Below, piece after piece: positions 1 to 8,839 of a stretch of 23,080 nucleotides of DNA (the stretch's first letter is position 1; the number at the start of each line of letters is the position of its first letter). Made by a program: the position numbers and the translations under genes. Source of the stretch: Neisseriaceae bacterium. GTDB lineage: Bacteria > Pseudomonadota > Gammaproteobacteria > Burkholderiales > Neisseriaceae. The stretch lies in assembly GCA_030151665.1 (NCBI GenBank), contig JASLDB010000230.1, positions 1-23,080 on the forward strand, read 5' to 3'. The notes under the pieces were generated by a model. That model did not search any database, was not told where the DNA came from, and saw nothing but the letters and a program-made list of their open reading frames with translations.

Positions 1-803
1 TCCACTTCCCTAATCGGGGTAACCTCAGCAGCGGTGCCTGTAAAAAATAGTTCATCTGCACAATAAAGCTCATCACGGGTGATGCGTTTTTCCACCACTT
101 TGATGCCAAGATCACGCGCCAAGGTGATAATGGTGTCTCGGGTAATGCCTTCTAGTGCCACGGTTAAATCAGGCGTGTAAATAACACCGTCTCGAACCAT
201 GAAAATATTTTCACCAGAGCCCTCTGCCACATAGCCATCGGTATCCAGTAAGATGGCTTCGTCGTAACCGTCACGAGTCGCTTCGGTATTGGCCATGATG
301 GAGTTCATGTAATTACCATTGGCTTTGGCTTTGACCATGGTGACATTGACATGGTGGCGGCTAAATGAGCTGATTTTGACACGGATGCCTTTTTGCATAC
401 CTTCTTCGCCTAAATAGGCACCCCAAGACCAAGCTGCCACAATCACATTGACATCTGTTGGGTCAGGCGCAACACCCAGTTTTTTAGAGCCATAAAATGC
501 CATGGGGCGAAAATAACACGATTGCAATTGGTTTTCTCTTACCACATCGGCATGGGCTTGATTGAGCTCATCTTGGCTAAATGGTAGCGGCATCCCCACA
601 ATTTTAGCTGAGCGAAACAAACGATTGGTGTGGTCGACTAAGCGAAAAATAGCCGGGCCTTTTTCGGTTTCATAAGCACGTACGCCTTCAAAAACCCCCA
701 TACCATAATGCAATGTATGGGTTAATACATGGGTGTTGGCACTGCGCCAATCCACCAATTTACCGTTATACCAAATCCAACCATCTTTATCTGCCATTGA
801 CAT
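1..803 (-). CDS. ilvE: Branched-chain amino acid aminotransferase, 3' part cut by the window edge
   Basis: PLP-dependent class IV aminotransferase that makes the last step of valine, leucine and isoleucine synthesis in the cytosol, moving amino nitrogen between glutamate and branched-chain 2-oxo acids. The reverse strand reads MSMADKDGWIWYNGKLVDW from an ATG at 803, preceded by a good AAGGAG ribosome site. Family signatures are intact: HTLHYGMGVFEGVR near residues 29-42, the PLP lysine K160 in KAKANGNY, EGSGENIF, and GITRD followed by FTGTAAEVTP. About 267 residues are visible of the roughly 300-330 usual, so the C-terminus lies to the left of the window. It is divergent from lapA and not part of that operon. 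Identification is secure from motifs and order; IlvE and D-amino-acid aminotransferases share the fold, but the length and signatures fit IlvE. Confidence 0.95.
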   Translation of the reverse strand, partial: MSMADKDGWIWYNGKLVDWRSANTHVLTHTLHYGMGVFEGVRAYETEKGPAIFRLVDHTNRLFRSAKIVGMPLPFSQDELNQAHADVVRENQLQSCYFRPMAFYGSKKLGVAPDPTDVNVIVAAWSWGAYLGEEGMQKGIRVKISSFSRHHVNVTMVKAKANGNYMNSIMANTEATRDGYDEAILLDTDGYVAEGSGENIFMVRDGVIYTPDLTVALEGITRDTIITLARDLGIKVVEKRITRDELYCADELFFTGTAAEVTPIREV

Positions 804-1071
804 GGACTGACTCCTTTATATTGATTTTGCATGGTGATTAGTTGCGTATTGGGTTTTAATGTGCCTGAAATAACCCCGTGGCGTCAATCCATGTGGGTTC
901 TCAATGGCTTAAATCATGACAAAGTTGTGCAAATAAGTGCGTTGTTTGCTCTGTTATTTGGGCAATATTGCAGCGATAAATGCGATTTTTCGTGGCTTTT
1001 GCATACCCATTTTGGCACTTTTGGGCTAAACTATGGCGAACTGAAAAATTGAAAAGAAAAGGGTATTGGGC
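804..1071. other. Divergent intergenic region between ilvE and lapA
   Basis: This 268 nt gap should hold the promoters of both ilvE (reverse) and lapA (forward). I see the ilvE ribosome site AAGGAG and only weak promoter-like boxes. A 73-codon open frame at 831-1052 has no recognisable domain and no ribosome site, and I do not call it a gene. Confidence 0.6.
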
Positions 1072-1413
1072 ATGAAATACATTTATCGTCTCATCAAACT
1101 AGCCATTCTTTTGGCATTGCTGGTGATTGCCATCAAAAACACCCAAATTGTCGACTTCAATAGTGTATTTGGTCAGCCAGTAAAATGGCCTTTGATTGTC
1201 TTTTTGCTAATCTTCTTTGTTGTGGGCACGGTATTTGGTATTTTTGCCATGTTGGGCCGAATCATGACTTTGCGCAATGAAACCATTCGTTTGCGTCGTG
1301 AATTAAGCAAAAATGCAAAAATCAGCCAACAAGAGTTGGAATTGGCAACCAAAGGCACTGAAACAACAGAAGAAGATGACAAAGCAGCCAATATGCCGCC
1401 GCTTCATCCTTAA
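1072..1413 (+). CDS. lapA: LapA-family (DUF1049) inner-membrane protein
   Basis: A 113-residue inner-membrane protein of the LapA family. LapA and LapB take part in lipopolysaccharide assembly and in control of LpxC turnover in enterobacteria. Two hydrophobic helices are visible, roughly residues 7-22 and 41-63, separated by the family's KNTQIVDFNSVFGQPV loop. A basic, charged tail (TLRNETIRLRRELSK) follows, likely a short cytosolic coiled coil. I chose the ATG at 1072 over an in-frame TTG at 1066 because MKYIYRLIK is the natural amphipathic start and a purine-rich AGAAAAGGG lies upstream. It is 27 nt upstream of lapB on the same strand, the conserved lapAB pairing. The family is clear; the exact role in this organism is inferred. 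Confidence 0.88.
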   Translation: MKYIYRLIKLAILLALLVIAIKNTQIVDFNSVFGQPVKWPLIVFLLIFFVVGTVFGIFAMLGRIMTLRNETIRLRRELSKNAKISQQELELATKGTETTEEDDKAANMPPLHP

Positions 1414-1440
1414 TAATCAAGAGAAAGTATTGAAAACGGT

Positions 1441-2613
1441 ATGATGGAAACCGATTTTTGGTGGTGGTTAGTGCCACTGGCATTGTTGCCCGTATTTTTT
1501 GCCATGGGCTGGTTTGCTGCCCGTGTGGATATGCGCACCGTCTTAAAACAAGCCAAAACTGTGCCCACAGGCTTTTACAAAAGCTTGGCGGCATTGGTTG
1601 ATCGAAAAACTGATGTGGCAGCAGAAGCGTTGAGTGAAGTATTGCGCCAAGAGCCACAATCGTATGAATTGCATTTAACTTTGGGCAAATTGTATCGGCA
1701 ACGTGGCGAAAATGACAAAGCCATTCGCTTGCACCAAACGCTGTTGGCTTCACCTGATTTGGTGGGTGAAAAGCGTGACGATGTCTTGTTTGAATTGGGA
1801 CAGGACTTTCAAAGTGCTGGTTTGGTTGACCGTGCTGAAGCCTTGTTTCAAGAATTGGACCAAGGCAATTCAGGTAAAAAAGCCCGTGAAGAATTGTTGA
1901 ATATCTACCAACAAGACCGTGATTGGGAAAAAGCCATTGCCACAGCCAGTCGTTTAAGTCATGACGAGCAAACGTATCAGTTTGAAATTGCACAATTTTA
2001 TTGTGAATTGGCACAAACGGCTTTGTTTCAGTCTGATTTTGATGGTGCTCGCAGCTTTGTGCACCATGCCTTGATTGCCAATCGAAAATGCACACGCGCC
2101 AACATGATTTTGGGTGATGTGTACATGCAAAATAAAGACCATGCCGAGGCCATCGAAGCGTATAGCGCCATTGAAAAGCAAAACCATGTTTATTTGAGCA
2201 TGGTGGGCGAGCGTTTATACGATGCTTATGATGGGTTGGGCAAGGCAAGTGAGGGTTTGGCGGTATTGGTCGGCTATGTCAAAACCTTCCCACAGTTGGA
2301 TTTAATTGACGTCATCTATGAGAAAGCCTTGTTATTGCAAGGCGAAGAAGGGGCGACTGAATTGGTATTGGATTTGGTGCGCATGAAACCTGATTTAAAA
2401 GGCACGTTTCGCCTATTGGGTTTGCGCATGTCCGATTTGAATCCAGCATGGCGAGCTGATGCTGACATGATGCGCCAAGTTGTGGGCCGTTATGCCCAAA
2501 AAGCCTTGGTATACCGTTGTCGCCATTGCCACTTTAAGTCACAAGTTTTTTTCTGGCATTGTCCAGCATGTAATAAATGGGAAACATTCACTCCCAATAA
2601 AATTGAGGTCTAA
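1441..2613 (+). CDS. lapB: LapB (YciM) tetratricopeptide/rubredoxin-like LPS assembly regulator
   Basis: Inner-membrane-anchored TPR protein. In E. coli LapB helps coordinate LPS assembly and acts with FtsH in degrading LpxC. The 390-residue product matches the usual family length. It has one N-terminal membrane helix (about residues 7-24), then TPR repeats, for example LGKLYRQRGENDKAIRLHQ and NMILGDVYMQNKDHAEAIEAY. It ends in a rubredoxin-like metal site with C360-x2-C363 and C374-x2-C377 (CRHC...CPAC). All four cysteines are present, so the site should bind metal. The start is ATG ATG at 1441/1444 with only a weak ribosome site, so either may be used. It follows lapA closely and leads directly into pyrF. 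Confidence 0.95.
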   Translation: MMETDFWWWLVPLALLPVFFAMGWFAARVDMRTVLKQAKTVPTGFYKSLAALVDRKTDVAAEALSEVLRQEPQSYELHLTLGKLYRQRGENDKAIRLHQTLLASPDLVGEKRDDVLFELGQDFQSAGLVDRAEALFQELDQGNSGKKAREELLNIYQQDRDWEKAIATASRLSHDEQTYQFEIAQFYCELAQTALFQSDFDGARSFVHHALIANRKCTRANMILGDVYMQNKDHAEAIEAYSAIEKQNHVYLSMVGERLYDAYDGLGKASEGLAVLVGYVKTFPQLDLIDVIYEKALLLQGEEGATELVLDLVRMKPDLKGTFRLLGLRMSDLNPAWRADADMMRQVVGRYAQKALVYRCRHCHFKSQVFFWHCPACNKWETFTPNKIEV

Positions 2614-2614
2614 A

Positions 2615-3361
2615 TTGAATCCGCTAATGTCATCATTTAATCAAACGAACAATAACCGCACCCCTGTGATTGTGGCCTTGGATTATCCAAGTGCAGAAGA
2701 AACTTTGGCGTTTGTGCGCACTTTAGACCCCAGTATGTGTCAATTAAAAATTGGCAAAGAGTTGTTTACTTCAACGGGTCGCAACTTGGTTGAAAAACTG
2801 ATTGCCCAAGGCTTTAAAGTATTCTTGGATTTGAAATACCATGACATTCCCAATACCGTGGCACAAGCTTGTAAAGTGGCCGCACAAATGGGTGTGTGGA
2901 TGGTGGACATGCATGCTTGTGGTGGTCGACGCATGATGGAAGCAGCAGTAGAAGCTGTGGCCAATGAAAGCAATAAGCCATTGTTAATCGCTGTGACTGT
3001 TTTAACCAGTATGGAACAAAGCGATTTAACGGAATTGGGCATTACCAAAACGGTAGAAGAACAAGTTTTGTCTTTGGCTGGATTGGCCAAAAGTTCTGGC
3101 ATGGATGGTGTGGTGTGTTCGGCACACGAAGTGGTGAGTTTAAAAGCCAATATGGGGCAAGACTTTGTCTTGGTGACTCCTGGTATTCGCCTAAGTCATG
3201 CCATTGCCGATGATCAACGCCGTATCATGACACCACAAGAAGCCTTAAGTGCAGGTTCTGATTACTTGGTAATGGGTCGCCCCATTACCCAAGCCCAAGA
3301 CCCAATTGCTATTTTGCAAGATGTGAATCATGTGGCATTGCAATTGGCGACTGGCGCATAA
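2615..3361 (+). CDS. pyrF: Orotidine 5'-phosphate decarboxylase
   Basis: Catalyses the last step of de novo UMP synthesis, decarboxylating OMP in the cytosol. Family core motifs are seen: VIVALD, then LKIGKELF, and the catalytic FLDLKYHDIPNT with D72, K74 and D77. The phosphate-loop motifs VTPGIRL and YLVMGRPIT come near the end. Start choice: the TTG at 2615 has GAGG ending 6 nt upstream and yields MNPLMSSFNQ, close to the Neisseria PyrF start as I remember it. The ATG at 2627 lies about 18 nt from that site. A longer in-frame extension back to 2480 would overlap lapB by 134 nt and has no family support. The product from the TTG is 248 residues, normal for the short PyrF class. It starts 1 nt after the lapB stop, so translational coupling is likely. 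Confidence 0.94.
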   Translation: MNPLMSSFNQTNNNRTPVIVALDYPSAEETLAFVRTLDPSMCQLKIGKELFTSTGRNLVEKLIAQGFKVFLDLKYHDIPNTVAQACKVAAQMGVWMVDMHACGGRRMMEAAVEAVANESNKPLLIAVTVLTSMEQSDLTELGITKTVEEQVLSLAGLAKSSGMDGVVCSAHEVVSLKANMGQDFVLVTPGIRLSHAIADDQRRIMTPQEALSAGSDYLVMGRPITQAQDPIAILQDVNHVALQLATGA

Positions 3362-3377
3362 ATCAATAGGAATCAAC

Positions 3378-4340
3378 ATGACACTATTGCAAAAAATGAA
3401 CATTGGCCAAGACGAGTTGGTGGCCAAATTGGCCACTGCCAAAGTTTTGGTGGTCGGTGATGTAATGTTGGATCGTTATTGGTTTGGTGATACCCATCGG
3501 ATTTCACCTGAAGCACCTGTGCCTGTTGCCAAAATTGAAAAAATTGACCAAAGGGCAGGTGGAGCCGCCAATGTGGCACGCAATATTGCCAGTTTGGGGG
3601 GGCAAGCAGGCATCTTGACCATCACAGGTCAAGATGAAGCAGCAACGTGCTTAGAAGAGATGATGAGAGAACAAGGTGTTGATTACAATAGTGTGATTGA
3701 TAACAGTGTGGCCACCACGATTAAACTGCGTGTTGTTGCCCGTAATCAGCAATTGATTCGTTTGGATTTTGAAGATTATCCCCAAAGCGATGCCTTGCAA
3801 GCTTTGGTTGAGCGTTTTAAAGTGCTCTTGCAAGACTATGATGTGATTGTGTTGTCTGATTATGGCAAAGGCTCATTGCGTCATGTGCAACAAATGATTG
3901 ATTTGGCTCGTGCTGCCAATAAAATGGTTTTGGTTGACCCCAAAGGCGATGATTACCAAAAATACGAGGGCGCAACCATGATTACGCCCAATCGCTCGGA
4001 GTTAAAGCAAGTGGTGGGCAGTTGGCAAAATGAGGCTGAATTGATTCAAAAAGCCGAGCGCTTACGCCAAAAATTGCATTTAGAAGCGGTGTTATTGACC
4101 CGAAGTGAGGAAGGCATGAGCTTGTTTGAACAAGATTATGTGCACCACCAAGCCACCCATGCACAGGAAGTATTTGATGTCTCTGGGGCGGGGGATACGG
4201 TTATCGCCAGCATGGCACTGAGTTTGGCAGCTGGTTTAGAAGTTGAGCAAGCCATGACTTTGGCCAATGTGGCAGCAGGAATCGTCGTGGCTAAATTGGG
4301 CACAGCAGTGTGTACACAAGCAGAATTATTGGGTGCGTAA
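3378..4340 (+). CDS. hldA: D-glycero-beta-D-manno-heptose-7-phosphate kinase (single-domain HldA/RfaE1)
   Basis: PfkB/ribokinase-family kinase that phosphorylates heptose 7-phosphate to the 1,7-bisphosphate on the route to ADP-heptose for LPS inner core. Seen in the 320-residue product: VVGDVMLDRYWFGD near residue 25, the QRAGGAANVARNIASLGG substrate motif (about 58-75), and the C-terminal DVSGAGDTV signature with catalytic base D273. The family's DPKG and TPNRSE motifs are also present. It is the length of the kinase domain only; there is no nucleotidyltransferase domain as in fused HldE. The start at 3378 gives MTLLQKMNIG, 16 nt after pyrF; an upstream in-frame start at 3330 would overlap pyrF. 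It is adjacent to hldD of the same pathway. Confidence 0.94.
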   Translation: MTLLQKMNIGQDELVAKLATAKVLVVGDVMLDRYWFGDTHRISPEAPVPVAKIEKIDQRAGGAANVARNIASLGGQAGILTITGQDEAATCLEEMMREQGVDYNSVIDNSVATTIKLRVVARNQQLIRLDFEDYPQSDALQALVERFKVLLQDYDVIVLSDYGKGSLRHVQQMIDLARAANKMVLVDPKGDDYQKYEGATMITPNRSELKQVVGSWQNEAELIQKAERLRQKLHLEAVLLTRSEEGMSLFEQDYVHHQATHAQEVFDVSGAGDTVIASMALSLAAGLEVEQAMTLANVAAGIVVAKLGTAVCTQAELLGA

Positions 4341-4362
4341 ACGCACAGTTAAGGAAAAAACA

Positions 4363-5361
4363 ATGAGTATTGTGGTAACTGGCGCAGCGGGTTTTATTGG
4401 TAGCAATATTGTGGCCGCGTTAAATGAGCGAGGCATTACCGATATTATTGCGGTGGACAATTTAAAAAGCGGTGATAAATTCAAAAACTTGGTGGGTGCC
4501 GATATTGAACACTACATGGACAAGCATGAATTTATTGAGTTGGTGAATAGCCACCAATTGCCATTTGGTCAGATTGAAGCGGTTTTTCATGAAGGTGCTT
4601 GTTCAGACACCATGAACCATGATGGTGTGTACATGATGAGCAATAACTACCAATACACTTTGGATTTATTGGACTGGTGCCAAGATCAGCGTATTGCCTT
4701 TTACTATGCTTCCAGTGCCGCGGTGTATGGCAAAGGTGAAATTTTTGAAGAAAAACGAGAGTTAGAAGGCCCATTGAATGTTTATGGCTATTCAAAATTC
4801 TTGTTTGACCAAATTTTGCGTCGCCGCATGGAAGAAGGCTTACGCGCTCCAGTTGCAGGCTTTCGCTATTTTAATGTGTATGGCCACCATGAACAGCACA
4901 AAGGTCGTATGGCTTCCGTGCCTTTTCACCATTTTAACCAGTACCGTGAGCGTGGTTATGTGGAGTTGTTTGGTGAATATGCTGGTTATGGCAATGGTGA
5001 GCAGCGCCGTGACTTTGTTAGCGTAGAAGACGTGGTGAAGGTTAATATGTTCTTCTTTGATAACCCAGAATTATCAGGTATTTTTAATCTGGGCACTGGT
5101 CGCAGCCAAACTTTTAATGAATTGGCCGCTGCTACGGTTAATGCTTGTCGCTTGAATGATGGCTTGGAAGAATTGAGCTTAGAAGAGTTGGTGAAAGACG
5201 GCCTGATTCGCTATGTGGACTTCCCCGATAGCTTAAAAGGCAAATACCAAAGTTTTACCGAAGCGAATATCCAATCCTTGCGTGATGTGGGCTACGAAGC
5301 TGATTTCTTTGATGTTAAAGTGGGCGTGAGTCGATACGTTCAAGCTTTGTTGGCAGAATAA
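4363..5361 (+). CDS. hldD: ADP-L-glycero-D-manno-heptose 6-epimerase
   Basis: Extended short-chain dehydrogenase that epimerises ADP-D,D-heptose to ADP-L,D-heptose, the LPS core precursor. The 332-residue product has the NAD(P) Rossmann motif VVTGAAGFIGSN at residues 4-15, the family's VFHEGACSDT stretch, S118 in SSAAVYG, and the catalytic Y141-x3-K145 (YGYSK). It continues through FRYFNVYG and NLGTGRSQTFNELA. The ATG at 4363 is preceded by AAGGAAAA; the in-frame extension upstream to 4267 would overlap hldA and lacks family support. It ends the lapA-hldD run and is followed by a strong intrinsic terminator. Confidence 0.96.
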   Translation: MSIVVTGAAGFIGSNIVAALNERGITDIIAVDNLKSGDKFKNLVGADIEHYMDKHEFIELVNSHQLPFGQIEAVFHEGACSDTMNHDGVYMMSNNYQYTLDLLDWCQDQRIAFYYASSAAVYGKGEIFEEKRELEGPLNVYGYSKFLFDQILRRRMEEGLRAPVAGFRYFNVYGHHEQHKGRMASVPFHHFNQYRERGYVELFGEYAGYGNGEQRRDFVSVEDVVKVNMFFFDNPELSGIFNLGTGRSQTFNELAAATVNACRLNDGLEELSLEELVKDGLIRYVDFPDSLKGKYQSFTEANIQSLRDVGYEADFFDVKVGVSRYVQALLAE

Positions 5362-5375
5362 TGATTTTTTAAGGT

Positions 5376-5400
5376 AAAGCAGCCTTTGGCTGCTTTTTTT
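5376..5400 (+). terminator. Rho-independent terminator after hldD
   Basis: Stem AAAGCAGCC / loop TTT / GGCTGCTTT, a perfect 9 bp hairpin running into a T-run (5394-5400). It starts 14 nt after the hldD stop and separates the housekeeping run from the four-gene cluster that follows. Confidence 0.92.
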
Positions 5401-5512
5401 GTGCTTAAGAAATATAGTGGCGTAGCCTGAGCTGATTCATAATATGCTGGTGAATAATATGAGGGTGAGGATAAATCGTGTATTGTCTTATGGCTAATCA
5501 ATAAGGAGTGTC

Positions 5513-6313
5513 ATGGCCAAAATTCATGTTTTTAAAGCGGGATATTGTACCCATCCTGCTTGTATTGCGGTTCGGGGTGAAGGTTTTAAAGCTTGTCAAT
5601 TTCCAGCACAAGTATTTTTGCTAGAAAGTCACAACCATTTTTGGCTATGGGACACAGGTTATGCCAATCATTTTATGGATGCGACCCAATCTGGTGTTTT
5701 CCGATGGTATCGGCGCATTACCCCTGTTTATTTTGAACCTGAAGAAAGCATTTATCAGCAACTCAAACAAAAAGGCATCTTGCCCAAAGACCTGTCTGGT
5801 CTGATTATTTCCCATTTTCATGCGGATCATGTGGCAGGATTGAAGGATTTTCCCCATACCCCCATGATTGTGTCACAAGAAGCTTGGGATGGTGTCAAAA
5901 ACTTGCGCAGCTTTCGTGCATTGATAAAAGGTTTCGTGCCTGATTTGGTGCCGACAAGTTTTGAGCAGCAACGCATTAGCATTGAGTCATTTCGTCAAGT
6001 GGCATTGGATCCTGTATTACAACCTTTTCAATTTGGTTATGAATTGCCCAATAGCCGTGGCGAAATTATTTTGATTCCATTGCCAGGCCATGCTGCTGGG
6101 CATTTTGGTGCCATGGTATCGACACAAACAGGGTGGCAACTGGTGGCAAGTGATGCGGCTTGGTCATATAAAAATTATCGACTCAATCAACTGCCCATGA
6201 AACCTGCCAATTTAATCATGGACAATGTAGGTGATTTTTATCAAACCTTGCAAAACTTAAAGCAATTGGATGAAAAGAACATTCCCATTATTTTGAGTCA
6301 CGAGGAAATGTGA
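5513..6313 (+). CDS. Metallo-beta-lactamase-fold hydrolase, N-acyl-homoserine-lactonase-like
   Basis: A 266-residue cytosolic MBL-fold enzyme with no signal peptide. The full dinuclear metal set can be read: H101, H103, D105 and H106 in SHFHADH; H193 in PGHAAGH; D214 in VASDAAW; and a last histidine, H263, in the C-terminal LSHEEM. WDTGYANHF near residue 46 is also typical of the lactonase-like branch. Members hydrolyse lactones, esters or thioesters; the substrate here is unknown, and quorum quenching should not be assumed. The start at 5513 has AAGGAG ending 6 nt upstream. The stop overlaps the next ATG by one base (TGATG), so it is the first gene of a coupled set and may act as a hydrolase or editing enzyme on an acyl product of its neighbours. 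Confidence 0.85.
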   Translation: MAKIHVFKAGYCTHPACIAVRGEGFKACQFPAQVFLLESHNHFWLWDTGYANHFMDATQSGVFRWYRRITPVYFEPEESIYQQLKQKGILPKDLSGLIISHFHADHVAGLKDFPHTPMIVSQEAWDGVKNLRSFRALIKGFVPDLVPTSFEQQRISIESFRQVALDPVLQPFQFGYELPNSRGEIILIPLPGHAAGHFGAMVSTQTGWQLVASDAAWSYKNYRLNQLPMKPANLIMDNVGDFYQTLQNLKQLDEKNIPIILSHEEM

Positions 6314-7599
6314 TGCGATTAATGTTGATTCTTTGGTATTATTTTCAAGTTAAAAGACGCACTTTTGTTAGTCGGGCGGCACTCACGGCTTTTCAACAAA
6401 AAGCATTAAAAAAGCTACAACGCCAAGTTTTGGCTAAAAATCCGTATTTTAAACAACATTGCCAAGGTGATTTTTCGCAATGGCCATTGATGAATAAAAA
6501 AAGCATGTTGGCCCATTTTGATGAAATGAATGCCTTGGGAATTTCGTTAGAAGAAGCTTACAAAGAAGCGATGGCAGCAGAAACCAGTCGGAATTTTAAG
6601 CCCAATCTTCAAGGCCACACCATTGGTTTGTCTTCGGGCACATCGGGTCAGCGAGGGGTATTTTTGCTAAGTCCTCATGAAGAGAGGCAATGGGCAGGCA
6701 CTATTTTGGCCAAAATGTTACCCAGTTATTTGTTTTCAGGGGAAAAAATTGCTTTCTTTTTGCGTGCCAATAGCAATTTATACGAAACCGTGCAAAACAA
6801 ATTTATCTCTTTTCGTTTTTTTGATTTATTCATGCCATTGCCTGAGCAATTAGTGGATTTGGTTCAGTATCAGCCCAGTATTTTAATTGCACCAGCACAA
6901 GTCTTAGAATTGATTGCCAAACAAAATTTACCCATCGCTCCCAAAAAAGTCATTTCTGTTGCTGAAGTTTTGGATGACAGCAGCCGAGCGATTATTGAGC
7001 AGTGTTTTGGCAAGGTGCATGAAATTTACCAAGCCACAGAAGGCTTTCTGGCATCCACTTGTTCATTGGGTCATTTGCACCTAAATGAAGATTTGGTGAT
7101 TGTCGAAGAAGAAAAAATAGATGAATACCGTTTTATTCCGATTATCACCGATTTAAATCGGACCACACAGCCCATTGTGCGCTATCGTTTAGATGATGTT
7201 TTGGTGAAGCATCCTGAGCCTTGTCCTTGTGGCAGCCCTTTTTTGCGCTTAAAAGGCATAGAAGGGCGGCTCAATGATACCTTGTTATTGCCCAATGTTA
7301 ATGGGCAAATCACCACGGTTTTTGCTGACAGTTGTTTGCGTGCATTGGCTCGTTCATTGCCTTTTTCTTGCGATTTTCGGTTGATTCAAACTGATCGGGT
7401 TTCTTTGCAATTCATCGCACAAACTGATTTAGCGTGCTTAAAAATAGCACAACAAGCATTAATGGATTTATTTGGTCGTTTGGGTGTGGACAATACGGCT
7501 TTACAATGGCGATTAATACCAGAAGAGGATGTAGCGCAAGCATTAAGTGATAAGCGGCGCAAAATTCAGCGACATTTTATTGCCAGTGAATGGTTGTGA
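6313..7599 (+). CDS. Adenylate-forming enzyme, PaaK / F390-synthetase-like
   Basis: A 428-residue member of the acyl-AMP-forming superfamily, nearest in style to phenylacetate-CoA ligase and the 'F390 synthetase-related' branch. Seen: ATP-binding SSGTSGQRG at 107-115, YQATEG at 239-244, RYRLDD at 290-295, the CPCG pair at 304-307 followed by IEGRLND, and the C-terminal KRRKIQR with a probable catalytic lysine near 417. It should activate a carboxylic acid as acyl-AMP and hand it to CoA, a carrier or an amine; the acid is unknown. I chose ATG 6313 because it overlaps the upstream stop and has GAGGA in place; GTG 6310 is the in-frame alternative. No carrier protein gene is seen nearby. The gene is 79 nt upstream of the ATP-grasp gene. 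Confidence 0.82.
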   Translation: MRLMLILWYYFQVKRRTFVSRAALTAFQQKALKKLQRQVLAKNPYFKQHCQGDFSQWPLMNKKSMLAHFDEMNALGISLEEAYKEAMAAETSRNFKPNLQGHTIGLSSGTSGQRGVFLLSPHEERQWAGTILAKMLPSYLFSGEKIAFFLRANSNLYETVQNKFISFRFFDLFMPLPEQLVDLVQYQPSILIAPAQVLELIAKQNLPIAPKKVISVAEVLDDSSRAIIEQCFGKVHEIYQATEGFLASTCSLGHLHLNEDLVIVEEEKIDEYRFIPIITDLNRTTQPIVRYRLDDVLVKHPEPCPCGSPFLRLKGIEGRLNDTLLLPNVNGQITTVFADSCLRALARSLPFSCDFRLIQTDRVSLQFIAQTDLACLKIAQQALMDLFGRLGVDNTALQWRLIPEEDVAQALSDKRRKIQRHFIASEWL

Positions 7600-7678
7600 A
7601 TTTCAATATGGCTATACAGGCTAATAAATAAGTTACTGTGTATGGTTATTGGTGAGTCTGAATTTGGGGAAAATCAAT

Positions 7679-8839
7679 ATGCATTTTTTAATTTTGGGTG
7701 CTCGCTCTCCAGTGGCATTAGAGTGGTGTCGCACCTTAACAGGAGGAGGGCATCGAGTCAGCTTGGCGGATTCTGTTCGTTGGCCCATGGCGAAATTCTC
7801 ACGTGAATACCATGATTTTTTACCCTTGCCATCACCACGTTTTGCCAATGGTTTGTGGCAAGAGGTTCTTTTGGCTTATGTGGAAGAACAAGCTGTTGAC
7901 GTGGTTATACCCAATGCAGAAGAGGCATTTTATCTATCGCATTTTAAACCCCAGTTGAGCCAATACTGCCAGGTTTGGGTTGCTGATTTTTCGCTGATGG
8001 CGGCACTACACAATAAATATACTTTTGCCACCAAGCTGGTTGATTTACCGATTCAGGCACCCAAAACATGGCGCATGGATGCTGATTTTGCATTAGAGAA
8101 TTTACCTTTGGCTGTTGAAGAGTTGGTTTTTAAACCCATTTATTCTCGTTTTGCCAATAGCACCATGATCGGGCCCACTTTGGCGACATTGCAAGCGTGG
8201 TTACCATGCAATCAAGCTGAAAAATGGATGATGCAACAGCGCATTGTAGGCACTGAATATTGTAGCTACAGTATTTTGCAACAAGGAAAAGTGCTTGCTC
8301 ATGTGCTTTATCAGCCCAGTTACAGGGCTGGTAAAGGAGCAGGTTATTATTTATTGCCAGCCAATCAGCAGCAAATTCATGATTTTGTGGTGCAGTGGGG
8401 GAAAAAAACGGCTTATACTGGACAGGTGGGTTTTGATTTTATTCAAGATCAAGCAGGGCAGTTTTGGGTATTAGAATGCAATCCTCGGGGAACGAGTGGT
8501 TTGCATTTTTTCCAAAATCAAAGGGATTTGTTGCTAAACAGTTTATTGGATGATGAAGCACCCACGACTTTTGGACAACACCATCAGGCAATGGCATTTA
8601 AATTTGCCATGGTGTGCATGGGTTTACCTGTATCATTAAAGTCATTTTATGATTTTAAAAAATGGGTGACTGCCTATCACATGGCATCAGATATTGTTTT
8701 TGATAAAACCGATATGAAACCAGCTTGGGCACAAATTTTACCCACAGTCGAAATGCTGTGTATTGCCATCAAGAATAAACAATCTATTTGGGAGGCCACT
8801 ACACATGATATTGAATGGAATGGTGACGAGATAGCATGA
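7679..8839 (+). CDS. ATP-grasp ligase-like protein
   Basis: A 386-residue protein with the layout of carbamoyl-phosphate-synthase-type ATP-grasp ligases. An N-terminal Rossmann-like domain (MHFLILGARSPVALEW) is followed by VIPNAEEAFYL, HNKYTFATKL (about 111-120), the lysine in VFKPIYSRFANS (K152), and the metal-binding WVLECNPRGTSG with E266 and N268. Such enzymes activate a carboxylate as acyl phosphate and join it to an amine or thiol. ATG 7679 is preceded by GGGGAAAA; the in-frame TTG at 7649 would add ten residues before the natural ILGARS strand. The stop overlaps the next start by 4 nt (ATGA), so coupling with the GNAT-like gene is strong. The substrate is not inferable from sequence alone. 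Confidence 0.8.
   Translation: MHFLILGARSPVALEWCRTLTGGGHRVSLADSVRWPMAKFSREYHDFLPLPSPRFANGLWQEVLLAYVEEQAVDVVIPNAEEAFYLSHFKPQLSQYCQVWVADFSLMAALHNKYTFATKLVDLPIQAPKTWRMDADFALENLPLAVEELVFKPIYSRFANSTMIGPTLATLQAWLPCNQAEKWMMQQRIVGTEYCSYSILQQGKVLAHVLYQPSYRAGKGAGYYLLPANQQQIHDFVVQWGKKTAYTGQVGFDFIQDQAGQFWVLECNPRGTSGLHFFQNQRDLLLNSLLDDEAPTTFGQHHQAMAFKFAMVCMGLPVSLKSFYDFKKWVTAYHMASDIVFDKTDMKPAWAQILPTVEMLCIAIKNKQSIWEATTHDIEWNGDEIA

Noticed and set aside
831..1052. A 73-codon forward frame between ilvE and lapA
   Set aside because: No recognisable domain, no ribosome site, and it covers the region where both promoters should be.
1322..2248. A 308-codon open frame on the reverse strand opposite lapB
   Set aside because: It lies antisense to the clear TPR gene, has no ribosome site or family motif, and its composition (rich in His, Pro, Trp, Cys) is typical of a shadow frame.
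5513..6313. Quorum-quenching AHL lactonase
   Set aside because: The metal motif fits the lactonase-like branch, but that branch has many other activities; neighbours suggest a biosynthetic role and no luxI/luxR gene is present.
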